A DNA stretch of 44,828 nt from Candidatus Halocynthiibacter alkanivorans (GCF_003333265.1 NZ_QOLB01000056.1:1-44828); one strand, 5' to 3'; shown: positions 16,019 through 24,719, counted from the stretch's first letter. Notes: a model not told the origin generated them from the letters alone. Made by a program: numbers and translations.

Positions 16019-17332
16019 CTACCCCCCCGGTCGGCTGCGGATGTTGTCCGGCAGCCAGGTGGCAAGTTCCGGGAACCAGATCAGCACGAACACCATAAAC
16101 ACCATGATCAGGAACATGGGAAAGGCAGCGCGGGCGATAAAGCCCATTTCGTGATCCGTCATCGCCTGCAATACAAACAGGTTGAAACCGATTGGCGGCG
16201 TGATCTGGGCCATTTCGACAACCACCACGATAAAGATCCCAAACCAGATCAGATCAATACCGGCCTGGCGGATCATCGGTTCCACCACCGCCATCGTCAG
16301 CACCACAGAGGAAATGCCGTCGAGGAACATGCCAAGCACGATGTAAAACACCAGCAGCACCATCAACAGCTCAAACCGGGTCAGCTCCATTTGTGCGATC
16401 AGATCTGCAAGACCACGTGGCAGGCCGGTGAACCCCATCGCCAGCGACAGAAACGCCGCCCCGGCCAGGATCAGCGCGATCATCGCAGACGTACGGGTCG
16501 CCCCCATCAGGCTTTCGACAAAGGTTTTCCAGCTGAGAGAGCCTTGTGATGCCGCCAGGATCAGCCCGCCAATCACCCCGAAAGCAGCTGCCTCAGTTGC
16601 GGTGGCAAAGCCCAGGTACATCGAGCCGATAACCACAGAGATCAGCAACATGACCGGCAGCAAGAACCGCGAATTGGCGATCTTCTGCGCGAAACTCATC
16701 GGCGCTTCCTGGTTGGGGTTCCAGCTCGGCGACACCCGCGAAATGATGGCCACATATGTCATAAACATCCCGGCCAGAAAAATGCCCGGCATCACCCCGG
16801 CAAAAAACAGTTTCGAGATGCTTTCGTTGATGGTGACCCCGTAGACGATCAGTGTCAGAGACGGCGGGATCATCAGGCCCAGTGTCGCTGCACCGGCAAG
16901 CGTGCCAATGATCATGTTTTCCGGATAGCCACGTTTGCGCAGCTCCGGGATCGACATTTTTCCGACCGTTGTCAGGGTCGCTGCCGAGGATCCGGACACG
17001 GCGGCAAAAACAGTACAGCCGACGATATTGGTATGCACCAACCCGCCAGGCAGACGTGCAAGCCAGGGCGCCAGCCCGCGGAACATGTCCTCAGACAGTC
17101 GCGTTCGGAACAGGATTTCCCCCATCCATATGAACAGCGGTAATGCGGTCAGGGTCCAGCTGGAGGAGGCCGACCAGATGGTGGTCAGCATAACGTCGCC
17201 GACCGGGCGGGCTGTGAACAGCTCCATGCCGACCCAGGCCACGCCCATAAGCGCCAGACCGACCCAGACACCGCTGCCCAGCAGCAGGAACAGTACGAAC
17301 AGAAACAGAATGATGATCGAGAGATCTTCCAT
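16019..17332 (-). CDS. dctM: TRAP transporter large permease subunit (DctM)
   Basis: This is a 437-residue DctM-family subunit with about twelve hydrophobic segments. Typical motifs include FAAVSGSSAATLTTVGKMSIPELRKRGYP (about 122-150), GAATLGLMIPPSLTLIVYGV and, near the end, ITPPIGFNLFVLQAM. It forms the sodium-coupled channel component of a TRAP importer with the DctQ (three bases upstream) and DctP genes. The order dctP-dctQ-dctM is standard. The operon context is oxidative amino-acid catabolism. Confidence 0.95.
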   Translation of the reverse strand: MEDLSIIILFLFVLFLLLGSGVWVGLALMGVAWVGMELFTARPVGDVMLTTIWSASSSWTLTALPLFIWMGEILFRTRLSEDMFRGLAPWLARLPGGLVHTNIVGCTVFAAVSGSSAATLTTVGKMSIPELRKRGYPENMIIGTLAGAATLGLMIPPSLTLIVYGVTINESISKLFFAGVMPGIFLAGMFMTYVAIISRVSPSWNPNQEAPMSFAQKIANSRFLLPVMLLISVVIGSMYLGFATATEAAAFGVIGGLILAASQGSLSWKTFVESLMGATRTSAMIALILAGAAFLSLAMGFTGLPRGLADLIAQMELTRFELLMVLLVFYIVLGMFLDGISSVVLTMAVVEPMIRQAGIDLIWFGIFIVVVVEMAQITPPIGFNLFVLQAMTDHEMGFIARAAFPMFLIMVFMVFVLIWFPELATWLPDNIRSRPGG

Positions 17333-17335
17333 GGG

Positions 17336-17869
17336 TTATTCTCCAAAGCTCTGATCTACAAGATCACGCTTGATCCGGTGACTGCCGGTGAAAATCAGGT
17401 GCAGAAGGTGGTCGCTTAACGCAATCGCCAGGATTACAGCGCCCAGTAACATCAGTGACTGCGGTATCCACAGCGCCGTTCTGTCCTGGCCCTGGCTGAT
17501 TTCGTTGAATTTATAAGACCAATACACAAACCGTTGCGCGTAAAAGACAAAATACCAGGCGATCGCAGTGCCTACGCTGAAACACCAGATGTCGATCAGA
17601 CGGCGCATTTTGGGCCCCACCATATTCAACAGGATCGACACCCGGATATGGGAGCCTTTGTTCAGCGCAGAGCCAAAAGCCAGGAAACTGGCCGCCGCCA
17701 TGGCGTAGCCGGCATATTCAGGCGCGCCGGGAAACACTTCGCCGGTCCACCGTGCCATCATCTGCACCACAATCAGTCCCAAAATGGCGATCAGGCACAT
17801 CGCCGCGGCCACTCCCGACAGCCAGTATATCCCATCTAAAACGGACCGCAGCCCTCTCAACATGACCAT
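17336..17869 (-). CDS. dctQ: TRAP transporter small permease subunit (DctQ)
   Basis: This 177-residue protein has four hydrophobic segments (about 15-38, 52-72, 95-120 and 140-160), as in DctQ subunits, and a GSALNKGSHIRVSILLN segment of the kind seen in the family. The start MVMLRGLRS is preceded by GGGAGGG at good spacing; an earlier ATG in the same frame (18007) would run through the intercistronic hairpin and into dctP. It bridges the binding protein and DctM. Confidence 0.93.
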   Translation of the reverse strand: MVMLRGLRSVLDGIYWLSGVAAAMCLIAILGLIVVQMMARWTGEVFPGAPEYAGYAMAAASFLAFGSALNKGSHIRVSILLNMVGPKMRRLIDIWCFSVGTAIAWYFVFYAQRFVYWSYKFNEISQGQDRTALWIPQSLMLLGAVILAIALSDHLLHLIFTGSHRIKRDLVDQSFGE

Positions 17870-17900
17870 TTGCCAGCCCTCCCCGACACGCAAAGTTGCC

Positions 17901-17937
17901 GCGTCCGGGGCGACGCAAGAAGTGCCGCCCCGGACGC
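17901..17937 (-). terminator. Intercistronic hairpin between dctP and dctQ
   Basis: GCGTCCGGGGCG (17901-17912) pairs perfectly with CGCCCCGGACGC (17926-17937) around a 13-base loop, just after the dctP stop. This GC-rich 12-bp stem lacks a T-run and probably lowers transcription of, or protects the mRNA end before, the membrane subunits. Confidence 0.65.
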
Positions 17938-17943
17938 AATTGT

Positions 17944-18939
17944 TTATTTCATTGCTTTGAACGCGTCGATTATGGCCTGCCCTTCGGCGCCCGCGGCCTC
18001 CAGCCATTCGGCGGTCATCGTGTCGCCGATTGCTTTCAGTTCCGCCGTCATCGCCTCATTCGCCGGGCCGACAGTCATGCCACCGTCGCGCAGCCCCTGA
18101 AGGGTGAAACCGGTGTATTCTTTGGAACGCCAGGTGCCGGCATATTCCGCAAGTTCAGCGCAGGCGTTGACGACATTCTTGTTGCTGTCACTCACGCCGG
18201 ACCACACATCCGAATTCACCAGCATGTAGTTGCGCGGCAGCCAGGCATCCACCTCATAGAAATAATTGAGACTTTCCCAGACTTTGCGGTCGTAACCGGT
18301 GGCGCCAGAGGACACCATAGCGTCGGCAACACCGGTAGCAAAAGCCTGGCTGATTTCAGCAGCCTCAATCGACACCGGCAACATGCCGGTCATCTCCGCC
18401 ATCCGTGCCGTCGCGGCGTTATAGGAGCGGAACTTCACGCCCTGCATATCCGCCACGGAATTGACTTCGTTTTTGAAGTACAGGCCCTGGGGCGGCCATG
18501 GCACGGAATAGAGCAGTGTCAGGTTCTGATCTGCCAAAACTGTTTCCAGCGCTGGTCTGGCAGCTTTCCACAACGCGTCCGCATCGTCAAAGGAGGTCGC
18601 CAGGAAAGGGATCGAATCCACACCAAACAGCGGGTTTTCATTCTGGTGACCCGACAGCAGACGTTCTCCGATCGGCACCTGGCCGGTCTGAACCGCCCGT
18701 TTGATGTCGCCACCTTTAAACAGAGAGCCGCCCGGATGGGTGGTGATCGTAATGTCGCCGCCAGTGCCGGTGGTCACGCATTTGGCAAATTCGGTACCGG
18801 TGACCGAGTGAAAGTTGGTCGCGGAATAGGCCATCGGCAGATCCCATTGCTCCTGCGCCACAGCCGCGACCGAGCTCGCGCCCAGGGTAAAGGCCGCAGC
18901 AGTCAGCGCGGTCGTCAGTTTATAAAACGGTGCTTTCAT
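17944..18939 (-). CDS. dctP: TRAP transporter solute-binding protein (DctP family)
   Basis: This 331-residue periplasmic protein has a signal peptide at residues 1-29 (MKAPFYKLTTALTAAAFTLG, cleavage after VAAVAQ). The mature part has the DctP fold, with PPQGLYFKNEVNSVADMQGVKFR at about 148-170, the typical region around the ligand-binding arginine, followed by MTGMLPVSIEAAEISQAFATG, another DctP signature. It belongs with the DctQ and DctM genes downstream. The neighbouring DadA-like oxidase and racemase suggest an amino acid or similar zwitterion as ligand, which is inference. Confidence 0.95.
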   Translation of the reverse strand: MKAPFYKLTTALTAAAFTLGASSVAAVAQEQWDLPMAYSATNFHSVTGTEFAKCVTTGTGGDITITTHPGGSLFKGGDIKRAVQTGQVPIGERLLSGHQNENPLFGVDSIPFLATSFDDADALWKAARPALETVLADQNLTLLYSVPWPPQGLYFKNEVNSVADMQGVKFRSYNAATARMAEMTGMLPVSIEAAEISQAFATGVADAMVSSGATGYDRKVWESLNYFYEVDAWLPRNYMLVNSDVWSGVSDSNKNVVNACAELAEYAGTWRSKEYTGFTLQGLRDGGMTVGPANEAMTAELKAIGDTMTAEWLEAAGAEGQAIIDAFKAMK

Positions 18940-18981
18940 TTTGTATCCTCCCAGTGGATTTGTTGCACTTTCTGGTCGTTC

Positions 18982-20232
18982 TCAGATCCCTTTGGCGAAC
19001 CGTTTGGGCTCATAAGGGCTCAGGTCGTAATTTGGCGGCCGGCCGCAGATCAGATCCGCAACCATCCGCCCGGTTTTTGGCCCCGAAGTCAGGCCAATAT
19101 GGTGGTGGCCGAAGGCGGTGTAGACGCCGCTGGTTCCGACCTCACCGATAAGCGGCAGGCTGTCAGAAGGCGCCGGACGATGCCCCATCCATTCTGTTTC
19201 GCTTTCGGCCCGCATCTTTGGAAATGTCTCGCGCACTTTCTTGCGCAGCAGTGCCAGCGGTGCTTTTGAGAGCCCGGCGTCCAGGCCGCCAAACTCCACC
19301 ACACCGGCGCAGCGCAGCCCCTCGCCCACGGGCGATGCGACAAATTTCCCGGCTGCAACCATGACCGGAAACGCTGGCCGCTCGGTTGGCTGCGCATAGT
19401 CGATGTGATAACCGCGTTCGGTTTCCATCGGCACGTTCAGGCCTAGTTTGGCCAGCAGTGGTTTGGACCAGACGCCTGCCGCAAGCACAGCGGTGTCACA
19501 GTCAAAACGGCCCTGATCGGTGTCAACAGCGCGGATTGTGCCGCCCGAAAGATCGAAGTCTTTGACCGTGGCCTGGACAACCCGCCCGCCCATTCCGGTG
19601 AACACAGCCGCGAGTTCCGCAACATAGTCGGCCGGGTTCAGCACAAAACCATGGTCCTTCATCACCGCCAGAAGCTGACTGACAGGTCCCAGAGCGGGTT
19701 CCATATCCTGCACGTCACGCCCTTCCACCAGCTCGGGGACAAAACCAGCCTCCCGGCGCAGACCCCAGGTGTAGGCATCGGCGTCAAACGCAGCGCGGTC
19801 TTTGTAAGCGAAGGCGTAATTACATTTGCGGACCCATCTGGCGGCATCTGTACCCTCTGTCAGGGCCCTGTGCTGTTCCACAGAGTCTGCCACTATTGTG
19901 GTCAGCCCCTTTGCAATCCGCCGGGTATCGCGGTCATTGGCATGGGAAAGATACCGGAACAGCCAGGGCGCAAGCCTTGGCAGATAAGACCAGCGCAGGA
20001 ACAGTGGAAAATTAGGGTCAAGCAACAGACCTGGCCCCTTGAGTACCAGCCCTGGCGCTGTCACCGGCGCAACCGAACACGCCGCCAGCACACCCGCATT
20101 GCCAAAGGACGTTCCCATGCCAGGTATCCCGCGATCTATCAGCGTCACGTCCTGCCCCCCGCGCCTGAGCCAGATGGCGGTTGAGACACCGACAATTCCG
20201 GCCCCGATTACAATCGTATGCGACGTGGTCAT
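18982..20232 (-). CDS. DadA-like FAD-dependent D-amino acid dehydrogenase
   Basis: This is a 416-residue FAD/NAD(P)-binding oxidoreductase of the DAO/DadA family. The FAD Rossmann motif VIGAGIVGVSTA lies at residues 8-19, followed by VTLIDRGIPGMGTSFGNAG. The C-terminal FAD motif reads WMGHRPAPSDSLPLIGEVG and GHHHIGLTSGP near the end, as in DadA. The family oxidises D-amino acids (or hydroxyproline-like imino acids) to 2-oxo acids or imines. It overlaps the upstream 73-residue gene by four bases (ATGA). The racemase-family and TPP genes in the cluster suggest the substrate is epimerised, oxidised and then decarboxylated or cleaved. Confidence 0.9.
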   Translation of the reverse strand: MTTSHTIVIGAGIVGVSTAIWLRRGGQDVTLIDRGIPGMGTSFGNAGVLAACSVAPVTAPGLVLKGPGLLLDPNFPLFLRWSYLPRLAPWLFRYLSHANDRDTRRIAKGLTTIVADSVEQHRALTEGTDAARWVRKCNYAFAYKDRAAFDADAYTWGLRREAGFVPELVEGRDVQDMEPALGPVSQLLAVMKDHGFVLNPADYVAELAAVFTGMGGRVVQATVKDFDLSGGTIRAVDTDQGRFDCDTAVLAAGVWSKPLLAKLGLNVPMETERGYHIDYAQPTERPAFPVMVAAGKFVASPVGEGLRCAGVVEFGGLDAGLSKAPLALLRKKVRETFPKMRAESETEWMGHRPAPSDSLPLIGEVGTSGVYTAFGHHHIGLTSGPKTGRMVADLICGRPPNYDLSPYEPKRFAKGI

Positions 20233-20450
20233 CGATATACCCCGTTACTATTCGGTATTGTATTAGAGTCAGGTTTGCCGAATTCCGCGCACATGCCAAG
20301 CCCGGGCCTGGGCAAAATTTCCCCTTGTGCGGCACGCGCCAGGATTTCAACCCATTGCGCCGCTGTTCCGGACCTGTGCCGGCACCCGGCGATCTGCGGA
20401 AACCGCAGAGGCCGGATATCCGGATCAGTGATGTTTATCTGCAGCGCCAT
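20229..20450 (-). CDS. Small coupled protein of unknown function, 73 residues
   Basis: This small gene lies between the TPP enzyme and the DadA-like oxidase, four bases after the stop of the former and overlapping the latter by ATGA, so it is almost certainly translated. It starts MALQINITDPDIRPLRFPQI and includes TAAQWVEILARAAQGEIL and LGMCAEFGKPDSN. It has two cysteines, no membrane segment and no signal peptide. I do not recognise the family. A small subunit or activator of a neighbouring enzyme is possible. The longer frame beginning at 20534 runs through the TPP gene and is rejected. Confidence 0.65.
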   Translation of the reverse strand: MALQINITDPDIRPLRFPQIAGCRHRSGTAAQWVEILARAAQGEILPRPGLGMCAEFGKPDSNTIPNSNGVYR

Positions 20451-20454
20451 TTTC

Positions 20455-22146
20455 TTATCCCATCCAGCGCCGGACGGGGGCATTGCTTTCTTCAAGGGCC
20501 TGGCACACCACATCCACCAGTGTCGGACCGTCATGTTCGATGGCCTCTTTCAGCACCCGTTCGAGATCTTCCGGGTTTTCGACCCGCCACGATTTCACCC
20601 CATAGGCGGCGGCAATTCTGGCCTGGTCGGTCGCTGTAAAATCAACGTTATAATAGCGCGCGCCTTTGTCCGCGTACTGGCTGGCTTTGATCCAGCCAAA
20701 GGTCGCGTTTGAGAACACGATATAGGTGATCGGCGCCCGCGCACGGCAGACGGTTTCCAGCTCTCCGACTGTAAATCCGAAAGACCCGTCGCCCATCATC
20801 GCCACAACTTTACTGGAAGGGCGGCCATACCAGGCACCAAGCGCGGCAGACATGGAATAACCCAAAGCGCCGTGAGCGCGGTTGGTGATGAAGTAGCGCC
20901 CCGGTTGTGACTGCTGGTAGTAGGCCGAATAATAAGGGCAACTGGTGCCCGGATCGGACACAATGGTCGCATCCAACGGCAAGACTTTCATCATCGCGTC
21001 AATTATCCGCTCGGGGCGGATCGGTGCTTCGTTACTCTGGGCCAGTTTGTTGAAGATCTCAAATTTGCGCTTCTTGATGTCAGCGATCGCCGCTGCGCCA
21101 CCAAAACTGTCAGCGCCCTGGTCGCGCGCGTCCAGGACAGCATTCACCGCAGCAAGCGACAGACGCAGATCACCGACAACGCCGACTTCGGTGCGGTAGT
21201 TCGCGCCAATCACCATCGGGTCACAGTCAAAATGCACGATCCGGGTTCCCGGGGCCGGCGCTTCCCAGCGGGATGTGGTGGTAGAGCCCGCACGCGCGCC
21301 CATAAAGATCACCAGATCGGCCGCTTCCATCATTTCCCAGGTCTGATCGGTGCCGCCGTTTGAGCCAACAACGCCAAGACAGTTGGGATGGGTTTCCGCC
21401 AGCGAGCCCTGCCCCGATATCGACGTCGCAACAGGTATATCCAGCCGCGTGGCCAGCCGGTCCAACTCCTCCATCGCACAGGCAATCACCACACCACCGC
21501 CACAGACGATCAGTGGGTTTTTGGCGGAGAGAATTGCATCGACAGCGGCCTCTGCCGCGCCGGGCTGAGGCGCCACGGGATAGGCCGGATAGCTGGAATG
21601 CGCGTCATCCGCCCAGACGTCAGACGGATCAACCGAGTCGTATTGAATGTCATAAGGCAGACCAAGATGCGCTGCGCCGGATCGGCCAGTGGTCATCGCC
21701 CGGAAGGCTGTGCGGACCATGCGCGGGATATGCTCAGCTTGTTTGATCACCGTGTTCCATTTGGTCAGCGGCCGCATCAGGGCTTCCTGATCCACTTCGG
21801 TCAGGGGATATTTGCCATAGGAAGACACCGAAATATCGGTGGTGATGCCCAGAACCGCATAGGAGCTTTCAGACGCTTCAATCAGCCCGGGCAGCAGATA
21901 AGTCGCGCCGCCACCAGAAGGGCCCTCGGCAACCCCGACCCGCCCGGTCACCCGGGAATACGCATCTGCCATATAGGTTGCACTGCGCTCATCCCGTGTC
22001 AGCACATGGGTCATCTTGTGATCCAGTTGCAGCATCGCATCATAAAACGGAAGCGTGGTGTCGCCACACAAGCCAAATATATGCTGAACACCGTGTGCTT
22101 CCAGCATCCGCACCATAGCTTCTGCGCCATTCATTTCGTTCGCCAC
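20455..22146 (-). CDS. Thiamine-pyrophosphate-dependent enzyme (acetolactate synthase-like)
   Basis: This 563-residue enzyme shows the three-domain layout of the acetolactate synthase / benzoylformate decarboxylase / sulfoacetaldehyde acetyltransferase superfamily. E53 in LTRDERSATYMADAYSR is the conserved cofactor-activating glutamate. The C-terminal PP domain has GDGSFGFTVGELETVCR with the downstream asparagine (SNATFGW) that completes the GDG-N TPP/magnesium motif. The product is probably an oxo-acid decarboxylase or carboligase. It heads the minus-strand operon, divergent from a GntR regulator, and is followed by a small protein and a D-amino-acid oxidase. The exact reaction cannot be named from motifs. 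Confidence 0.88.
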   Translation of the reverse strand: MANEMNGAEAMVRMLEAHGVQHIFGLCGDTTLPFYDAMLQLDHKMTHVLTRDERSATYMADAYSRVTGRVGVAEGPSGGGATYLLPGLIEASESSYAVLGITTDISVSSYGKYPLTEVDQEALMRPLTKWNTVIKQAEHIPRMVRTAFRAMTTGRSGAAHLGLPYDIQYDSVDPSDVWADDAHSSYPAYPVAPQPGAAEAAVDAILSAKNPLIVCGGGVVIACAMEELDRLATRLDIPVATSISGQGSLAETHPNCLGVVGSNGGTDQTWEMMEAADLVIFMGARAGSTTTSRWEAPAPGTRIVHFDCDPMVIGANYRTEVGVVGDLRLSLAAVNAVLDARDQGADSFGGAAAIADIKKRKFEIFNKLAQSNEAPIRPERIIDAMMKVLPLDATIVSDPGTSCPYYSAYYQQSQPGRYFITNRAHGALGYSMSAALGAWYGRPSSKVVAMMGDGSFGFTVGELETVCRARAPITYIVFSNATFGWIKASQYADKGARYYNVDFTATDQARIAAAYGVKSWRVENPEDLERVLKEAIEHDGPTLVDVVCQALEESNAPVRRWMG

Positions 22147-22214
22147 CTGATCGCCCCTCCATGGGTTTCAGTCGATTTGGACGGTACACCTGGAATTTCC
22201 AGTCGTGCACCAAA

Positions 22215-22224
22215 CTGTATACAG
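22215..22224. promoter_or_regulatory. Candidate GntR operator, palindrome CTGTATACAG
   Basis: A perfect 10-bp palindrome lies in the divergent spacer, 69 bp upstream of the TPP gene and about 100 bp upstream of the GntR gene. FCD-type GntR proteins often bind TGTATACA-like sites. This suits joint control of both arms, but rests on one copy only. Confidence 0.5.
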
Positions 22225-22323
22225 CTTATTATTCAGTCTTGCATTCATGTCAACAGCCATTTATATTTACCCTTGCAGCATGGTAGCAGGGGCGAAACAC
22301 TGACCCCTGGCGGAGAGAACACA

Positions 22324-23022
22324 ATGGCGAAACAGGAAAGCAACGTTGACCGCATCTATAACGCGTGCCGTCAGATGGCGGCCAATTTCGAGTTCAAGCC
22401 GGATGAGCGCATCAACGAAAGCAGCCTGGCCACAAAGTTGGAAGCCAGCCGCACCCCGGTTCGCGAAGCGCTTAACCGCCTGGTTGCCGAAGGGTTCCTG
22501 ACGTTTCAGAACGGGCGGGGTTTTTTCTGCCGCTCGCTCAGCCCCAACCGGATCATGGACCTGTATGAAGCGCGTGTGGCGATTGAATGTGAGGCCCTGC
22601 GCCGTTGTGTAGAACGTGCTACTGACGACGAGATTGCGCTACTGGTCTCCTATCTCGACGCGTCTGAGCCCCATTACCAGACCTGCGACGACCCGATGGA
22701 ACTTTTGGGCATGGATGAAAAATTCCATATGGATCTCGCCCGTCTGTCGCAAAATTCTGAACTTGTCCTGATGTTGAACAATCTGAACGACCGAATTCGT
22801 TATGTGCGGCTGGTGGATTTGAAAAGCCTGCGCAGCAGCGCGCCTATTGTCGCCAGCGAAGCCGCACAATTGTCGGCGCACCGGATCATTCTGGCAGCCG
22901 TTGAACGGCGCGACGGTGACGCAGCAGTTGCCGCAATGCGCAGCCATATTGAGCGAAGGCGCGAAGAAGCCACCGACGCGGTGCGCATCGCCTATTCCCA
23001 GCTTTATGTGCCTAGCGACTGA
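22324..23022 (+). CDS. GntR-family transcriptional regulator (FCD type)
   Basis: This 232-residue regulator has an N-terminal winged helix with INESSLATKLEASRTPVREAL (about 36-56), the diagnostic GntR recognition segment, and an all-helical FCD effector domain. That domain contains DEKFHMDLARLSQNSEL (D and H of the metal/ligand site) and ends with an H-rich SHIERRREE. It diverges from the TPP gene and leads the racemase/ProC arm, so it probably represses both in the absence of a substrate. GGAGAG before ATG 22324 fixes the start; the longer frame from 21388 is read-through over the TPP gene. Confidence 0.93.
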   Translation: MAKQESNVDRIYNACRQMAANFEFKPDERINESSLATKLEASRTPVREALNRLVAEGFLTFQNGRGFFCRSLSPNRIMDLYEARVAIECEALRRCVERATDDEIALLVSYLDASEPHYQTCDDPMELLGMDEKFHMDLARLSQNSELVLMLNNLNDRIRYVRLVDLKSLRSSAPIVASEAAQLSAHRIILAAVERRDGDAAVAAMRSHIERRREEATDAVRIAYSQLYVPSD

Positions 23023-23051
23023 CTAACCCCTGAACCCCGAAAGGCCAGCTC

Positions 23052-23804
23052 ATGACACAATTTAGCGGCGGCAAAACCGTCTTTGGCGCCTCCGTCGGCA
23101 TCCTGATGCTGGAAACACAGTTCCCGCGCATTCCAGGCGACATTGGCAATGCAACAACCTGGCCGTTTCCAGTACATTACCGGGTGGTGCGCGGTGCCAC
23201 GCCTGACAATGTCGTGCGCGATGACCCCCGCAAGCTGGTGGAGGATTTCATCAAAGCCGGGCGCGATCTGGTCAGCATGGGCTGTGATGGCATCACCACC
23301 AATTGCGGCTTTCTTGCCCTGATACAGGACCAGATCAAAGATGCGCTGGGCGTGCCGGTGGCCACCTCATCGCTGATGCAGATCCCGTTTGTGCAGGCAA
23401 TGCTGCCTTCTGGCAAACAAGTAGGTGTCATCACCATATCCAAAGAAACACTGACAGCGGAACACCTTCGCGCCGCAGGTGTGACGGACGATGTCCCTGT
23501 TGTCGGCACCGATAGCGGGCGGTGTTTTACCCGCGACGTACTGGGGGATCGGCCCGAGATAAATTTCGCTGACTGCCGGCTCGACCTGCTCGACGCCGCG
23601 AATGACCTGGTGACGAGCTATGACAATATCGGCGCCATCGTGCTGGAATGCACCAATATGGTGCCCTATGCCGCAGATATCCGCCGGCTGACGGGCGTGC
23701 CGGTCTATTCGATTGAAACGCTGGTGACCTGGTTCCAGGCCGGGTTGGTGCCGCGCCGTTATCCGCTTGAACTGGATGACCCGCGCCTGTTGCCCGGCAC
23801 CTGA
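23052..23804 (+). CDS. Asp/Glu/hydantoin racemase-family protein
   Basis: This 250-residue member of the aspartate/glutamate racemase superfamily has two catalytic cysteines in place: C85 in TTNCGFLAL and C200 in LECTNMVPY. The length and TPP motifs rule out the TPP enzyme family; closest relatives are Asp/Glu racemases and maleate isomerases. In this cluster it most likely interconverts L and D forms before oxidation by the DadA-like enzyme. It lies 29 bp after the GntR gene and 18 bp before the ProC-like gene, forming one operon. The exact substrate is not known. Confidence 0.85.
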   Translation: MTQFSGGKTVFGASVGILMLETQFPRIPGDIGNATTWPFPVHYRVVRGATPDNVVRDDPRKLVEDFIKAGRDLVSMGCDGITTNCGFLALIQDQIKDALGVPVATSSLMQIPFVQAMLPSGKQVGVITISKETLTAEHLRAAGVTDDVPVVGTDSGRCFTRDVLGDRPEINFADCRLDLLDAANDLVTSYDNIGAIVLECTNMVPYAADIRRLTGVPVYSIETLVTWFQAGLVPRRYPLELDDPRLLPGT

Positions 23805-23822
23805 TCAGACAGAGAGAAGCAA

Positions 23823-24641
23823 ATGGACTTTCAGAGCGTAAATGAAAATGGGCTTGGCCTGGTGGGCTGTGGTAATATGGGCTCCGCTCTGCTGCGCGGC
23901 TGGCTCGCCGCCGGGCTGTCCCCGACCGCCATCACAGTGATTGATCCGCGCCCCTCTGACTGGTTGGCGGGGTTACAGGCCTCCGGGCTCAGGCTCAATC
24001 AGGACATGCGACCTGACACAGCGATCTGTGTTCTGGCGGTAAAACCGCAGATCGTGGTCGATGCGGCACCTCAGATTGCAGACCTGGGCAACGGGCGCAC
24101 TGTATTCCTTTCGGTGGCGGCGGGCACCAGCCTGGCCACTCTGCAGACCTGCCTTGGTGGGCTCACACCGGTGGTGCGGGCGATGCCAAACACCCCGGCC
24201 GCAATCGGACAGGGTATCACCGCGCTTGTGGCCAATGAACATGTGTCCAGCCGGGACCTGGCTTTGTCAAAGCAGTTGATGCAGGCCGTCGGGCGCGTCG
24301 TGATCTTGCAGGAGGAGTCCCAGATGGACGCGGTCACTGCGGTGTCCGGCTCCGGCCCGGCCTATGTTTTTCATCTTGTCGAAGCACTGGCGGCGGCAGG
24401 CGAAAAACACGGGCTTGCCGCGGATATCGCGCTTGAGCTCGCCCAGGCCACAGTTTCAGGTGCCGGTGCCATGGCGCTGCAAAGCGACGAAACCCCTGGT
24501 CAGTTGCGCCAGAACGTGACCTCGCCCAATGGCACCACCGCCGCTGCGCTGGAAGTGCTGATGGACGAGCGCCACGGCTTCAACAACCTGCTGGAGCGCG
24601 CTGTCGCAGCCGCCAAAGCGCGCAGCCAGCAGCTTGGCTGA
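23823..24641 (+). CDS. proC: Pyrroline-5-carboxylate reductase-like (ProC)
   Basis: This 272-residue NAD(P)H-dependent reductase begins with GLVGCGNMGSALLRGW (the Rossmann GxGxMG motif). VVRAMPNTPAAIGQGITAL and DAVTAVSGSGPAYVFHLVEAL are ProC signatures, followed by TSPNGTTAAALEVL (the PROSITE-type P5C reductase segment). The family reduces P5C to proline, but paralogues in catabolic clusters can reduce other cyclic imines. Because it is in an operon with a racemase and opposite a D-amino-acid oxidase, it may be such a specialised imine reductase rather than the housekeeping ProC. That is inference. Confidence 0.88.
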   Translation: MDFQSVNENGLGLVGCGNMGSALLRGWLAAGLSPTAITVIDPRPSDWLAGLQASGLRLNQDMRPDTAICVLAVKPQIVVDAAPQIADLGNGRTVFLSVAAGTSLATLQTCLGGLTPVVRAMPNTPAAIGQGITALVANEHVSSRDLALSKQLMQAVGRVVILQEESQMDAVTAVSGSGPAYVFHLVEALAAAGEKHGLAADIALELAQATVSGAGAMALQSDETPGQLRQNVTSPNGTTAAALEVLMDERHGFNNLLERAVAAAKARSQQLG

Positions 24642-24693
24642 TCTGAGCTGAAAAGCTCTCAGGGTTAATATGCCTACGCGCTGCCCGTGGTCT

Positions 24694-24719
24694 GGCTGCC
24701 AAATGTTCAGTTGGCAGCC
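24694..24719. terminator. Hairpin between proC and the moeA operon end
   Basis: GGCTGCCAA (24694-24702) pairs perfectly with TTGGCAGCC (24711-24719) around an eight-base loop. It lies 53 bp past the ProC stop in a convergent spacer, so it may end transcription from the plus strand. No T-run follows. Confidence 0.5.

Noticed and set aside
17896-19269. 457-codon plus-strand frame across dctP and the DadA-like gene
   Set aside because: It runs antisense through two well-supported genes and has no family signature.
21388-22323. N-terminal extension of the GntR gene
   Set aside because: The frame passes antisense through the TPP gene; the GntR domain begins at 22324 with a good ribosome-binding site.
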